The notes beneath the pieces were generated by a model that saw nothing but the letters and a program-made list of their open reading frames with translations, made no database searches and was not told the origin of the DNA. Shown here in pieces: positions 22,135-31,012 of a DNA stretch of 50,790 nt. This DNA is from JBCCEV01 sp039030125 (lineage in GTDB: Bacteria > Pseudomonadota > Gammaproteobacteria > Ga0077536). Both the position numbers and the translations under genes were made by a program. The stretch is taken from contig JBCCEV010000003.1 of NCBI GenBank assembly GCA_039030125.1, forward strand, positions 1 to 50,790, written 5' to 3'. Positions within the stretch are counted from its first letter, which is position 1. Each line of letters begins with the position of its first letter.

Positions 22135-22979
22135 CTGAGCGCGACTCCCGCGAACAACACCAGACCGACCCAGTTGTTGTTTTTGAACGCTTGAAAGCAC
22201 CCGGCGCGTTCGCGTGTTCGGATCAGGTGTTGTTGAAAGCCAAATAGCAACGCCACTACGAGGCAGGCTACATGAAAGGGTGCGGTAAGTTCGGCTTGGC
22301 GTCCAAGCAGGAACAGTCCAAGCAGCATCAGCGCTTGCATCGCACCAATGATGATGCGATCGGCTTCGCCGAAAAGGATGGCGGTCGATTTCACGCCGAT
22401 CTGGATATCGTCGTCACGATCGACCATCGCGTATTGGGTATCGTAGATCAGCGCCCACAGCACCGTAATGCAGAGCACCAACCAGGCCAGCGGCGGAATT
22501 TCGTTTGACTGCGCGGCGAACACCATCGGTACGCCCCACGCGAACGCGAGGCCTAAGTGCAGTTGCGGAAGATAGGTGTAGCGCTTGGCGAACGGATAAG
22601 TAGCGGCCAAGAGCACGGCGACGAGGGCCATAACGATCGTAAGCTGGTTGGTGAATAACACCAAAACCCCAGCCAGCGCGGTGAGCGTTGCGCTCACAAT
22701 CAGCGCCTCGGCGGGCGTGATCCGGCCGGTCACGATGGGGCGCTGGTTGGTCCTTTGGACCTGGCCATCGAAGTTCCGATCGGCAAAATCGTTAATCGCG
22801 CAGCCGGCCGAGCGGGTCAGAAATGTCCCCAGCACAAAGATCGCCAACACCTCGAAGTCAGGGACACCCGCCGCCGCCAGCCACGCGCCCCACAGTACCG
22901 GCCACAGCAAAAGAAGAACACCAACGGGTCGATCGAGGCGGATCAAGTCGGCATAGGCCTTTAATTTATCAAGCGTCAT
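22104..22979 (-). CDS. ubiA: 4-hydroxybenzoate polyprenyltransferase
   Basis: An integral membrane prenyltransferase (291 residues) joining a polyprenyl chain to 4-hydroxybenzoate, an early step of ubiquinone synthesis. The N-terminal MTLDKLKAYADLIRLDRPVG, the Asp-rich NDFADRNFDGQV and the second Asp-rich YDTQYAMVDRDDDIQIG motif, plus RTNQRPIVTG and about eight hydrophobic helices, are all visible. It follows recG by 15 bp on the same strand and ends 31 bp inside the convergent Sel1 gene. Partner ubiC is not in the window. Confidence 0.95.
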   Translation of the reverse strand: MTLDKLKAYADLIRLDRPVGVLLLLWPVLWGAWLAAAGVPDFEVLAIFVLGTFLTRSAGCAINDFADRNFDGQVQRTNQRPIVTGRITPAEALIVSATLTALAGVLVLFTNQLTIVMALVAVLLAATYPFAKRYTYLPQLHLGLAFAWGVPMVFAAQSNEIPPLAWLVLCITVLWALIYDTQYAMVDRDDDIQIGVKSTAILFGEADRIIIGAMQALMLLGLFLLGRQAELTAPFHVACLVVALLFGFQQHLIRTRERAGCFQAFKNNNWVGLVLFAGVALSYLDAFSTAS

Positions 22980-22994
22980 GATCGCTGGTGATGG

Positions 22995-25079
22995 CTACAC
23001 GTGCGCGTAGCTTTCGCGCTCGGCGACCCAACGCCTGATCAGAGGTTCGGCGTTTTGCGGACATTGATTGAGAATGTGAGAAGCGGCTTGATGGACGCGC
23101 GGCAACAAGCCTGCGTCGCGACTGAGATCGGCGATGCGATAGCTGGCCGCGCCCGCTTGCCGCGTACCCAGCACTTCGCCCGGTCCGCGAAGCTCCAGAT
23201 CGCGCTCGGCGATGATAAATCCGTCGGTAGTTTCGCGCATTGCGTGCAACCTTGCTTTTGCCATCTCGCTGAGCGGGCCCCGGTACATCAGCACACAGTC
23301 TGAGATTGCGCTCCCGCGGCCGACTCGCCCACGAAGTTGATGGAGCTGCGAGAGACCCAAGCGCTCCGCGTTCTCGATGATCATCAGACTCGCGTTGGGA
23401 ACGTCAACGCCGACCTCTATGACTGTCGTTGCAACCAACACGCTGGTCTGTGCCCGGGCGAAGGCCGCCATCGCTTCATCTTTTTGCTGATCCTTAAGGC
23501 GCCCGTGAATCAGGCCCACGTTAACGGAAAGCGCGCTGCACAGATGCTCGTAAGTTTCAGTCGCCGCTTGCGACTCGAGCGTGTCGGACTCGTCGATCAA
23601 AGGGCATACCCAATAAACTTGACGTTTGGCGGCGCATACTTCGGCGATCCGCTTGACGATCTCATCGCGGCGGGTGTCGGGGATCACCGCTGTTTTTACC
23701 GGCTTGCGCGACGGTGGCAACTCGTCAATCACCGACACGTCGAGATCAGCGTAGGCGGTCATCGCCAGAGTTCGCGGGATCGGTGTGGCGGTCATGATCA
23801 ACTGATGAGGCCGCCGGTTACCCGCCGCGCCTTTATCACGGAGCGCCAAGCGTTGATTAACCCCAAAACGGTGTTGTTCGTCGACAATGATCAAGCCCAA
23901 ATTTCCATACTCAACATCGTCTTGGAAAAGCGCGTGGGTGCCCGTGATGATCAGGGGCTTGGCTGCGGCGATGGCGCGAAGTCGAGTACCGCGTTCCCGT
24001 TTACCCAGGCGCGAGGTCAAACTAATAACCGGGATCTTCAAGGGCTCATACCACGCCCGTAGATTTCTCTCGTGTTGTTCGGCAAGCAGCTCCGTGGGTG
24101 CCATCAAGGCAACTTGAAAGCCGGCGTCGAGGGCGTTGGCGGTGACTGCCGCGGCGACGGCTGTTTTGCCGGAGCCCACATCTCCTTGCAGCAGGCGCAG
24201 CATTGGAGTGGGTTGCTTGAGATCATCCTGGATTTCTCCGATCACCCGTTGCTGTGCATTGGTTAGATTGAAATCAAGGCCGTCCAAAAAGCGCTCATGG
24301 TAAGTACCCGAGTTCGAAATAACCGGCGCGTCAAACTGGTTGGACTCGGATCTGAGCTTTCTTAAACTCAAATGGTGGGCCAGCAATTCCTCAAAAGCCA
24401 GACGTTGCTGCGCCGGGTGGCGCTGCTCGGTAAGCGCCGCGAGTTGGATATCTGGCGAAGGACGATGCAGGAGATTGATGGCTGCGTATAAGCCTGGGAG
24501 GGCGAGCTTGTCAGTCAACTCGAGGGGTAACAAATCGAGAGTGCCAGTGTCCTGCGCGATTTCCAGCGCCTTCAAGGCCTGGTCACTGAGTTTGCGCAGC
24601 GTTGCCTGATGGAGACCCTCGGTACTGGGATAGATGGGCGTCAAAGTTTCCGCAACATTGCTCGGCAGATCATCGTTTAGAAACTGATATTCGGGATGCA
24701 CCATCTCAAGCGATCGCGCGCCGCGCCGGGCCTCGCCAAAGCAGCGGATCCGTTTCCCGGTTACAAAGTTGTTTTGTTGGGCGCGCGAGAAATGAAAAAA
24801 ACGCAGATGAATCGCCCCGGTGCCGTCGCTCACCCGGCACACCAGCGAGCGCCGTCGGCCGTAAGCAAGCTGGGCGGCTTCGACTTGCCCTTCGATGAGT
24901 ACTTCGGCTTGATGTCGCAGCGATCCGATGGGCGTTACCCGGGTACGGTCCTGATAGCGGCTGGGCAGGTGAAAGAGTAAATCTTGAACTTTTTCGATAT
25001 TAATCCGCGCCAGGTTTTCGCGCAGCCGCGGACCCACGCCGCGCAGATCAGTTACCGGCGCATCCAGTTCAGGGGTCAA
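22995..25079 (-). CDS. recG: ATP-dependent DNA helicase RecG
   Basis: A branch-migration helicase for stalled forks and Holliday junctions. The 694-residue protein has the N-terminal wedge domain (OB fold about 50-150), then helicase motifs: Walker A LQGDVGSGKTAVAAA, APTELLAEQHERNL, DEQH in IIVDEQHRFGVNQR, TATPIPRTLAMT, VATTVIEVGVDVPNA and QLRGRVGRG, with the C-terminal TRIP-like hairpin region after them. The start is TTG 25079, overlapping the ridA stop (TTGA), and begins the conserved TPELDAPVTDLRGVGPR. The spoT-ridA-recG order is a common variant in gammaproteobacteria; E. coli has trmH in the ridA position. Confidence 0.96.
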   Translation of the reverse strand: MTPELDAPVTDLRGVGPRLRENLARINIEKVQDLLFHLPSRYQDRTRVTPIGSLRHQAEVLIEGQVEAAQLAYGRRRSLVCRVSDGTGAIHLRFFHFSRAQQNNFVTGKRIRCFGEARRGARSLEMVHPEYQFLNDDLPSNVAETLTPIYPSTEGLHQATLRKLSDQALKALEIAQDTGTLDLLPLELTDKLALPGLYAAINLLHRPSPDIQLAALTEQRHPAQQRLAFEELLAHHLSLRKLRSESNQFDAPVISNSGTYHERFLDGLDFNLTNAQQRVIGEIQDDLKQPTPMLRLLQGDVGSGKTAVAAAVTANALDAGFQVALMAPTELLAEQHERNLRAWYEPLKIPVISLTSRLGKRERGTRLRAIAAAKPLIITGTHALFQDDVEYGNLGLIIVDEQHRFGVNQRLALRDKGAAGNRRPHQLIMTATPIPRTLAMTAYADLDVSVIDELPPSRKPVKTAVIPDTRRDEIVKRIAEVCAAKRQVYWVCPLIDESDTLESQAATETYEHLCSALSVNVGLIHGRLKDQQKDEAMAAFARAQTSVLVATTVIEVGVDVPNASLMIIENAERLGLSQLHQLRGRVGRGSAISDCVLMYRGPLSEMAKARLHAMRETTDGFIIAERDLELRGPGEVLGTRQAGAASYRIADLSRDAGLLPRVHQAASHILNQCPQNAEPLIRRWVAERESYAHV

Positions 25080-25465
25080 GGTCGTCGGGTCATTATCGCG
25101 TCCATCTCCACGGCCACGCCTTTGGGGAGTGCCGCGACCTCGACGGCGGCGCGGGCCGGGTAGGGATCGTCAAAATACTGCGCCATGATTTCGTTGACGG
25201 CAGCGAAATTATTGAGATCGGTCAAATACACGGTGAGTTTTACGCAATCATTGAGCGCACCGCCGGCAGCTTCGCAAACCGCCTGCAGGTTATCGAACAC
25301 GCGACGGATTTGATCCTCCACCGGTCCCTCAACGACACTCATGGATGCGGGATCCAGCGGTATCTGCCCAGATAGAAAAACGAGGTTGTCCACCGCGATC
25401 GCTTGTGAATAGGTACCAATGGCCTGCGGCGCTTTCGCGGTGACGATTGGTTCTTTACCGTTCAC
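25076..25465 (-). CDS. ridA: RidA family enamine/imine deaminase
   Basis: A 129-residue member of the YjgF/RidA family, which hydrolyses reactive 2-aminoacrylate and related imines released by PLP enzymes. Visible features are the opening VTAKAPQAIGTYSQAI, LVFLSGQIPLDP and the carboxylate-binding Arg in DPYPARAAVEVAALPKGVAVEMDAI. The start is GTG 25465, 3 bp after the spoT stop, and the end overlaps recG by 4 bp (TTGA). Confidence 0.93.
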   Translation of the reverse strand: MNGKEPIVTAKAPQAIGTYSQAIAVDNLVFLSGQIPLDPASMSVVEGPVEDQIRRVFDNLQAVCEAAGGALNDCVKLTVYLTDLNNFAAVNEIMAQYFDDPYPARAAVEVAALPKGVAVEMDAIMTRRP

Positions 25466-25468
25466 TGG

Positions 25469-27619
25469 TCAACCACGTTTACGATGGACGCGATCCACTG
25501 GGTCGGTGTGGCGCAATACCCGCAACAAATCCGCAAGCTGCTTGCGGTCGCTAACGCCAACCAAGACCCGCATGGTTGAATTAGATTCGTCGCGCTCGGC
25601 CGTATCGACACTTTCGATATTGCAGCCAAGCTCCGAAATTGCGGCGGCCACGGTCGCCAACGCGCCGCGGCGATTTTGAACTTGCAACACCAACTCGACG
25701 GTAAATTCGGTTTCAATGTTCTCGGCCCAATCAACATCCACCCAACGACTTGGATCGGAGCGGAATTCAGCAACGTTGGTGCATGATGCCTGGTGAATAA
25801 CAATCCCGCGGCCAGCCGTTAAGAAACCCATGATTGGATCGCCGGGGATCGGATGACAACAGCGCGGCAGGGTCACCACCATGCCCTCGCCGCCGTGAAT
25901 CAACAGCGGGCCGGGCGTCGGCCCGTCGGCGTGACGCGCGGGTTTTTCCTCAACCGTATCGGCCTTCTCGCCAACCAGCGCACGGGCCACCAGGGGAGCA
26001 GGGCGCACGCCCAAACCCACTTCCTCGGCGAGCGTTTCGACTTCATCGACTTCGAAACTCTTGAGTGACTCCCGAACCTGCTTCGGATCGAGTTTGTCGA
26101 GATGGCTTGAGAATCGCTCAAGCTCGCGGTTGAGCATGCGTTTGCCCAACGTTCGGGCTTCGTCTGACTGCAGGTTTTTAAGAAAATGCCGAATGTTTGC
26201 CCGGGCCTTACCGGTGACGACAAAATTTAGCCATCCGGGATTGGGACGCGCCCCGGGCGCGGTTACGATTTCAACCGTCTGCCCGTTGGTCAACCCAGTG
26301 CGCAGCGGCGCCAGGCGCCGGTCGATTCGACAACCCACGCAGGTATTACCCAAATCGGTGTGGATCGCGTAGGCGAAGTCGACTGCGGTCGCGCCTCTTG
26401 GCATTTCCATGATCTCACCCTTGGGCGTAAACACGTAAACCTCGTCGGGAAAAAGGTCGATCTTGACGTGCTCGAGGAATTCCTGGGAGTCGCCGGCCTT
26501 GCGCTGCAGTTCCAAAACGCCAGTGAGCCAATCGCGTGCCCTTTTGTGGGCGCTTTTCGCCACCGCATCGCCTGACTTATACAACCAATGGGCGGCTACT
26601 CCGGCTTCGGCGACTTGATCCATTTCATTGGTGCGGATCTGAACCTCAACGGGCACCCCGAACGGTCCAAACAAAACCGTGTGCAGTGATTGATAACCGT
26701 TGATCTTGGGGATCGCAATGTAATCTTTAAAGGTCCCGGGGACCGGCTTATAGAGCGCGTGGACAACCCCGAGCATCCGATAACAGGTGTCGACGGAATC
26801 AACGGTTATGCGAAAAGCGTAAACATCATGCACTTCGGAGAAGTGCAGGTTCTTCTCCTTCATTTTGCGGTAGATGCTGTAGAGATGTTTCTCGCGCCCG
26901 ATCACATGGCCGACCAGTTGTTCCTGACGGATCCGGCGTTTGATGCGATTTTTGATTTTGGAAACCACCTCCTTGCGGTTGCCCCGGATCTTGTCAATGA
27001 CGTTGCGCAGCACCCCGTAACGCAGCGGATAAAGCGCTTCAAAACCAAGCTCTTCTAGCTCCAGGCGGATGGTGTTCATCCCGAGCCGCTGGGCGATGGG
27101 CGCGTAGATATCCAAGGTCTCACGGGCGATCCGTCGCCGTTTCTCGGAGGCTAAGGCCCCGAGCGTGCGCATGTTGTGAAGTCGATCGGCCAGTTTGACC
27201 AGGATGACGCGAATATCGTCAGCCATCGCCATCAACATCTTCTGAAAATTTTCCGCTTGCGCTTCAGCGTGTGTTTCGAATTCGATTTGTGTGAGCTTGC
27301 TCAGCCCGTCGACAATGTCCGCGACCTCGCTACCGAACTCCCGATTGATTTCCTCCTTGTTGAGCGAGGTGTCCTCGATAACATCGTGGAGGATCGCAGC
27401 CATCAAGGTTTCGTGGTCCATCCTCATGGAGGCGAGGATGCTGGCCACTTCGATCGGATGCTGAATATAAGGCTCGCCGCTTTTGCGCATTTGCCCGTCG
27501 TGGGCTTGGGAAGAGATCCGGTAGGCGGCGCGAATTTTTTTGATCTGATCGCCGTTCAAGTAGGAACGGCCGCGACGGCACAGATCGTCGATGCTGAGTT
27601 CTCTGACGGCAGCTTGCAT
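25469..27619 (-). CDS. spoT: (p)ppGpp synthetase/hydrolase SpoT
   Basis: A bifunctional RelA/SpoT-type enzyme of 716 residues controlling the stringent response. The N-terminal HD hydrolase domain is intact: H54 in IQHPIEVA, and H78-D79 with E82-D83 in LHDVIEDTS, so ppGpp hydrolysis is expected. The synthetase domain follows (about 230-350, VHDVYAFRI and INGYQSLHTV), then TGS (about 395-455, VYVFTPKGEIMEMP), a helical/zinc-finger region with CCHPIPGDPI, and a C-terminal ACT domain. A single RSH gene of this form suggests SpoT rather than RelA. The gene sits 49 bp after rpoZ, the usual arrangement. Confidence 0.96.
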   Translation of the reverse strand: MQAAVRELSIDDLCRRGRSYLNGDQIKKIRAAYRISSQAHDGQMRKSGEPYIQHPIEVASILASMRMDHETLMAAILHDVIEDTSLNKEEINREFGSEVADIVDGLSKLTQIEFETHAEAQAENFQKMLMAMADDIRVILVKLADRLHNMRTLGALASEKRRRIARETLDIYAPIAQRLGMNTIRLELEELGFEALYPLRYGVLRNVIDKIRGNRKEVVSKIKNRIKRRIRQEQLVGHVIGREKHLYSIYRKMKEKNLHFSEVHDVYAFRITVDSVDTCYRMLGVVHALYKPVPGTFKDYIAIPKINGYQSLHTVLFGPFGVPVEVQIRTNEMDQVAEAGVAAHWLYKSGDAVAKSAHKRARDWLTGVLELQRKAGDSQEFLEHVKIDLFPDEVYVFTPKGEIMEMPRGATAVDFAYAIHTDLGNTCVGCRIDRRLAPLRTGLTNGQTVEIVTAPGARPNPGWLNFVVTGKARANIRHFLKNLQSDEARTLGKRMLNRELERFSSHLDKLDPKQVRESLKSFEVDEVETLAEEVGLGVRPAPLVARALVGEKADTVEEKPARHADGPTPGPLLIHGGEGMVVTLPRCCHPIPGDPIMGFLTAGRGIVIHQASCTNVAEFRSDPSRWVDVDWAENIETEFTVELVLQVQNRRGALATVAAAISELGCNIESVDTAERDESNSTMRVLVGVSDRKQLADLLRVLRHTDPVDRVHRKRG

Positions 27620-27668
27620 GTTGAGTCAGAGCGCTATCGATGTGATTGGACGCGAACGCGTCGGGTGT

Positions 27669-27965
27669 CTAGATCTCTTGATCGTCCGGCGGTAAGCCCG
27701 CAGCGACCTGCTGCTCGGCGAACTCGGCAGCCAATTCGTACTCCTCGGCGGCACGCTCCTTGGCTTCAATCTCATCGAGGATCTCTTGGTTCATCAAGCC
27801 ATCGGCGATTTCGCGTAACGCGACCACGGTGGGCTTGTCGGCTTCGGGCTCTACCAGTGGCTCGGCACCCATGGCGACTTGACGCGCGCGACGGCTCGCG
27901 GTGAGCACCAGATCGAAGCGGTTGTCGATGTACTCTAAGCAGTCTTCTACTGTGACTCGGGCCAT
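27669..27965 (-). CDS. rpoZ: RNA polymerase omega subunit
   Basis: A 98-residue subunit that helps assemble and stabilise the RNA polymerase beta' subunit. The conserved MARVTVEDCLEYIDNRFDLVLTA and ASRRARQV are clear, as is TVVALREIADG. The C-terminal third is acidic and Ala/Glu-rich, longer and more variable than the core. It lies between gmk (78 bp upstream) and spoT (49 bp downstream), the canonical context; omega is also needed for ppGpp binding in other species. Confidence 0.96.
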   Translation of the reverse strand: MARVTVEDCLEYIDNRFDLVLTASRRARQVAMGAEPLVEPEADKPTVVALREIADGLMNQEILDEIEAKERAAEEYELAAEFAEQQVAAGLPPDDQEI

Positions 27966-28043
27966 ATCCTGTCTCGCACGGTTAGTGAGGTAAAGCGGGG
28001 CCGGATCCTACCAAAATCCACGCCTCGGCAACACTACCAGCAC

Positions 28044-28682
28044 CTATTTTTGCCCGGTGATGAGATCGGCCAGATGCTCACCGTGACGGGCCAGAAATGT
28101 CGCCGTGCGCAGGGCGTGGACTTCAATGATCGACCGCAGCGCCGCGCAGGCGTCGTCGAATTGATCATTGACGATCACGTAGTCATATTCGTGCACATGC
28201 GACATCTCCGCGAGGGCCTCATTCATACGGCCCTCGATCGCATCGGCTGAGTCCTTGCCGCGGCCTTCGAGCCGCCCGCGCAAGGCCTTAAGCGAGGGTG
28301 GCAGAACGAAAATCGAGACCGCATCCGTCGAGTGCGCGCGAATGCTGCGCGCGCCTTGCCAGTCGATTTCCAAGATGACATCGCATCCCTGATCGCGCAC
28401 CGCCGCGACCGCTTGGTGAGAGGTGCCGTACGAGGCGCCAAAGACAACGGCATGCTCTAGAAACTCGCCGGCCTCGACCATCGTTGCAAACTCGCCCGGC
28501 GCGACGAAGAAATAGTCCTTTCCTTCTTGTTCACCGGGCCGTTGAGCGCGCGTGGTATGAGAGATGCACGGCTTGATTGTTGGGCATTGTTCGCTGACCG
28601 TTTTAACCATCGAAGTCTTGCCTGCACCGGAGGGTGCCGAAATCACAAACAACTGTCCCTGATGCGCCCCCGCCTCACTCAA
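28044..28682 (-). CDS. gmk: Guanylate kinase
   Basis: Phosphorylates GMP to GDP. The P-loop VISAPSGAGKTSMV, SHTTRAQRPGEQEGKDYFFV (GMP site), and VILEIDWQGARSIR are visible. The frame is open far upstream, but the start is taken as TTG 28682 (reading MSEAGAHQGQLFVISAPSG), giving 212 residues, close to the usual 207. The TTG overlaps the yicC stop by 8 bp, a coupled start. GTG 28700 would add six residues. A link to ppGpp control is typical of the gmk-rpoZ-spoT cluster. Confidence 0.92.
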   Translation of the reverse strand: MSEAGAHQGQLFVISAPSGAGKTSMVKTVSEQCPTIKPCISHTTRAQRPGEQEGKDYFFVAPGEFATMVEAGEFLEHAVVFGASYGTSHQAVAAVRDQGCDVILEIDWQGARSIRAHSTDAVSIFVLPPSLKALRGRLEGRGKDSADAIEGRMNEALAEMSHVHEYDYVIVNDQFDDACAALRSIIEVHALRTATFLARHGEHLADLITGQK

Positions 28683-29541
28683 GATTTTGTACCTGTTCAC
28701 GCATTTGTTCGATGAGCACTTTAAGTTCGACCGCGGCGTTGGTGGTCTCCAAATGGGCCGACTTGGAGGCCAAGGTATTTGCTTCGCGGTTGAGTTCCTG
28801 CATAAGGAAATCAAGGCGCCGTCCAATGGGCTCCTTGCTTGCGAGCACGCGTCTCACTTCTTCGATATGGGCGGTTAGCCGGTCAAGTTCCTCGGCGACA
28901 TCCAATTTTTGCACTAACAAAGCGCTCTCTTGTTCGACCCGCCCTGCATCGATATCGCTGGCGAGTTCTATTATCCGCTGCTGATGACGCTCGGTGAGGT
29001 TCGCGATGATCGCGGGAACTACCTCTTGCAGTTTTTCGACCTGAGGTCCCATCGCGTCACACTTGCCGAGCAACAGGGTGGTTAAGGTCGCGCCTTCCCG
29101 GGCACGCGTCTCGATTAAGCTATCCAATGCTGCATCGAGATGCTCAAGGATCACTTGTTCGGCCTGACTTGCATCGATTTTTTGTGATTCCACCACGCCC
29201 GGCCAGCGCAATACATCAATCGGGTTTATCGGCGCCAAGGTCTCAAGAGTTGAGCCTAATTCGCTTGCCGCGCGCGCGATATCCTTGGCTAAGTTTTGAT
29301 TCACCGTGATCCCGCCCTCGGCCGTCGAAACGAGATCGATTTTTAAGTTGCAATCGATTTTGCCGCGCTTAACCCGGGCGGCCAGGCGATCTCTGATCGC
29401 GGTTTCAAGCCCGCGAAAATTCTCCGGCAGTCGGAAGTGTGGCTCAAGGTAGCGGTGATTTACCGAGCGCAATTCCCAAGTACCGTTACCCCAGGGTTGA
29501 GAAAACTCAACGCGTGCAAATGCCGTCATGCTATGTGGCAT
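28675..29541 (-). CDS. yicC: YicC family endoribonuclease-like protein
   Basis: A 288-residue protein of the YicC family. The conserved N-terminus SMTAFARVEF, WELRSVNHRYLEPHFRLPE and C-terminal GRRLDFLMQELNREANTLASKS are all present. E. coli YicC is reported to be an RNase that affects small RNA stability, which is family knowledge, not visible here. It is divergent from rph, the usual arrangement, and overlaps gmk by 8 bp. Confidence 0.94.
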   Translation of the reverse strand: MPHSMTAFARVEFSQPWGNGTWELRSVNHRYLEPHFRLPENFRGLETAIRDRLAARVKRGKIDCNLKIDLVSTAEGGITVNQNLAKDIARAASELGSTLETLAPINPIDVLRWPGVVESQKIDASQAEQVILEHLDAALDSLIETRAREGATLTTLLLGKCDAMGPQVEKLQEVVPAIIANLTERHQQRIIELASDIDAGRVEQESALLVQKLDVAEELDRLTAHIEEVRRVLASKEPIGRRLDFLMQELNREANTLASKSAHLETTNAAVELKVLIEQMREQVQNLE

Positions 29542-29632
29542 GAAATAATCCGTTCGGTCGTAAAGGGATCATCTTAACTGTTCAGGTGATCCGCTCAAAC
29601 AATGGAGAGCGTTAGTCCCCAACCTGGATCGG

Positions 29633-29638
29633 TATAAT
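29633..29638 (+). promoter_or_regulatory. Candidate -10 box of the rph operon
   Basis: A perfect TATAAT sits 30 bp upstream of the rph ATG, in the 127-bp yicC-rph spacer. A good -35 was not found (GTTAGT at 16-bp spacing is poor). The implied leader is about 24 bases with AGAGAG as ribosome site. Confidence 0.5.
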
Positions 29639-29668
29639 GCCGATAAGCGACCAACAAGAGAGATCTCC

Positions 29669-30391
29669 ATGAGCAAACGGCCTAGCGGGCGCGCACCCGA
29701 TCAACTCCGAGACGTGCGATTCACCCGTGATTACACACGCCACGCCGAAGGCTCGGTGCTCATCGAATTCGGCGATACAAAAGTGTTGTGTAACGCCAGC
29801 GTGGAGGAGAAAGTTCCGCCGTTCTTGAAAGGTAAGGGCAGCGGCTGGGTCACCGCCGAGTATGGGATGTTGCCGCGTTCGACGCACACACGCTCGCGCC
29901 GGGAGGCAAGCCAGGGTCGTCAAGGCGGGCGAACGATGGAGATTCAGCGCCTCATCGGCCGCTCGTTGCGAGCGGTGATGGACATGCAGGCACTGGGTGA
30001 GCGCACCATCACGCTTGATTGCGATGTTTTACAGGCGGACGGCGGCACCCGCACGGCGTCAATCACCGGTGCATATGTGGCGCTGGCCGATGCCGTTCAG
30101 CGTTTGTTGGATGCAGGCAAGCTCAAAAAGAATCCGATCCACGGCGCGGTGGCCGCGATTTCCGTCGGGATCTATGAGGGCACGCCTGTTTTGGATCTCG
30201 ACTACGCCGAAGATCACGTGGCCGAGACCGACATGAATATCGTAATGAATGAAGCCAAGCAGTTTATCGAACTGCAGGGCACGGCTGAGGGACATGCATT
30301 CCGTCGCGACGAACTCGATGCCCTGTTGGCGTTGGCCGAGCGCGGCATCGAGGAATTAATCGCCGCTCAAGATAAGGTTTTGAAACAATAG
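29669..30391 (+). CDS. rph: Ribonuclease PH
   Basis: A phosphorolytic 3'-5' exoribonuclease that trims tRNA 3' ends. The 240-residue protein has RPSGRAPDQLRDVRFTRDYTRHAEG, EYGMLPRSTHTRSRREASQGRQGGR, EIQRLIGRSLRAVMDM and DLDYAEDHVAETDMN, the phosphate- and metal-binding segments of the family. It heads a plus-strand operon rph-rdgB-hemW; its stop TAG shares a base with the GTG of rdgB. Confidence 0.97.
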   Translation: MSKRPSGRAPDQLRDVRFTRDYTRHAEGSVLIEFGDTKVLCNASVEEKVPPFLKGKGSGWVTAEYGMLPRSTHTRSRREASQGRQGGRTMEIQRLIGRSLRAVMDMQALGERTITLDCDVLQADGGTRTASITGAYVALADAVQRLLDAGKLKKNPIHGAVAAISVGIYEGTPVLDLDYAEDHVAETDMNIVMNEAKQFIELQGTAEGHAFRRDELDALLALAERGIEELIAAQDKVLKQ

Positions 30392-30990
30392 TGCGCGAGT
30401 TGGTTCTCGCGAGCGGCAACCCCCGGAAGCTTCGAGAGTTCCGCGCACTGCTCTCAGACCCCGACATCCAGGTATTAAGTCAATCCGAGCTCGGCGTCGC
30501 GAGTCCTGAGGAAACAGGACTCACTTTCGTGGAGAACGCTTTGATCAAGGCACGCCACGCCGCGCACCACACCGGTAAGCCCGCGGTGGCGGATGATTCC
30601 GGGATCGCGGTTGACGTGCTCGGGGGGCGCCCGGGCATATTTTCAGCGCGCTACGCGGGCGTCGGCGCCAGCGACGAGGAGAATCTCTCGCAATTGCTGG
30701 CTGATGTGCGCCAATTTTCCGACAAGCAGTTGAGCTGCCGCTTTGTTTGCGTTCTTGCCTACCTCGGCGCCGCCGACGATCCGCTTCCGCTAATTTGCAC
30801 CGCCACCTGGGAAGGGCGCTTGATCCGCGCACCGCGCGGCGAAAATGGTTTTGGCTACGATCCTATTTTTTTTCTCGACGATCACGGCTGCACCTCCGCT
30901 GAGTTAGCGAGTGAGGTTAAAAACGAGATCAGCCACCGGGGTCAGGCTTTTCGGATGTTTCACCAACAATTCCGCCGGTTCCCGTCTTAA
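30391..30990 (+). CDS. rdgB: RdgB/HAM1 family non-canonical purine NTP pyrophosphatase
   Basis: Hydrolyses ITP, dITP and XTP to keep them out of nucleic acids. The 199-residue protein shows LASGNPRKLREF, VADDSGIAVDVLGGRPGIFSARYAG, GFGYDPIFFLDD and ISHRGQA, the SGN(x)K, DDSG, GFGYDP and SHR motifs. The start is GTG 30391, overlapping the rph stop by 1 bp (TAGTG). It is followed by hemW after about 20 bp. Confidence 0.96.
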   Translation: MRELVLASGNPRKLREFRALLSDPDIQVLSQSELGVASPEETGLTFVENALIKARHAAHHTGKPAVADDSGIAVDVLGGRPGIFSARYAGVGASDEENLSQLLADVRQFSDKQLSCRFVCVLAYLGAADDPLPLICTATWEGRLIRAPRGENGFGYDPIFFLDDHGCTSAELASEVKNEISHRGQAFRMFHQQFRRFPS

Positions 30991-31012
30991 CGGGCATCAA
31001 GCGTTCCGTCCG

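Noticed and set aside
27176..27904. Long plus-strand frame of 242 codons
   Set aside because: It is antisense to spoT and rpoZ, both certain genes; an artefact of codon usage.
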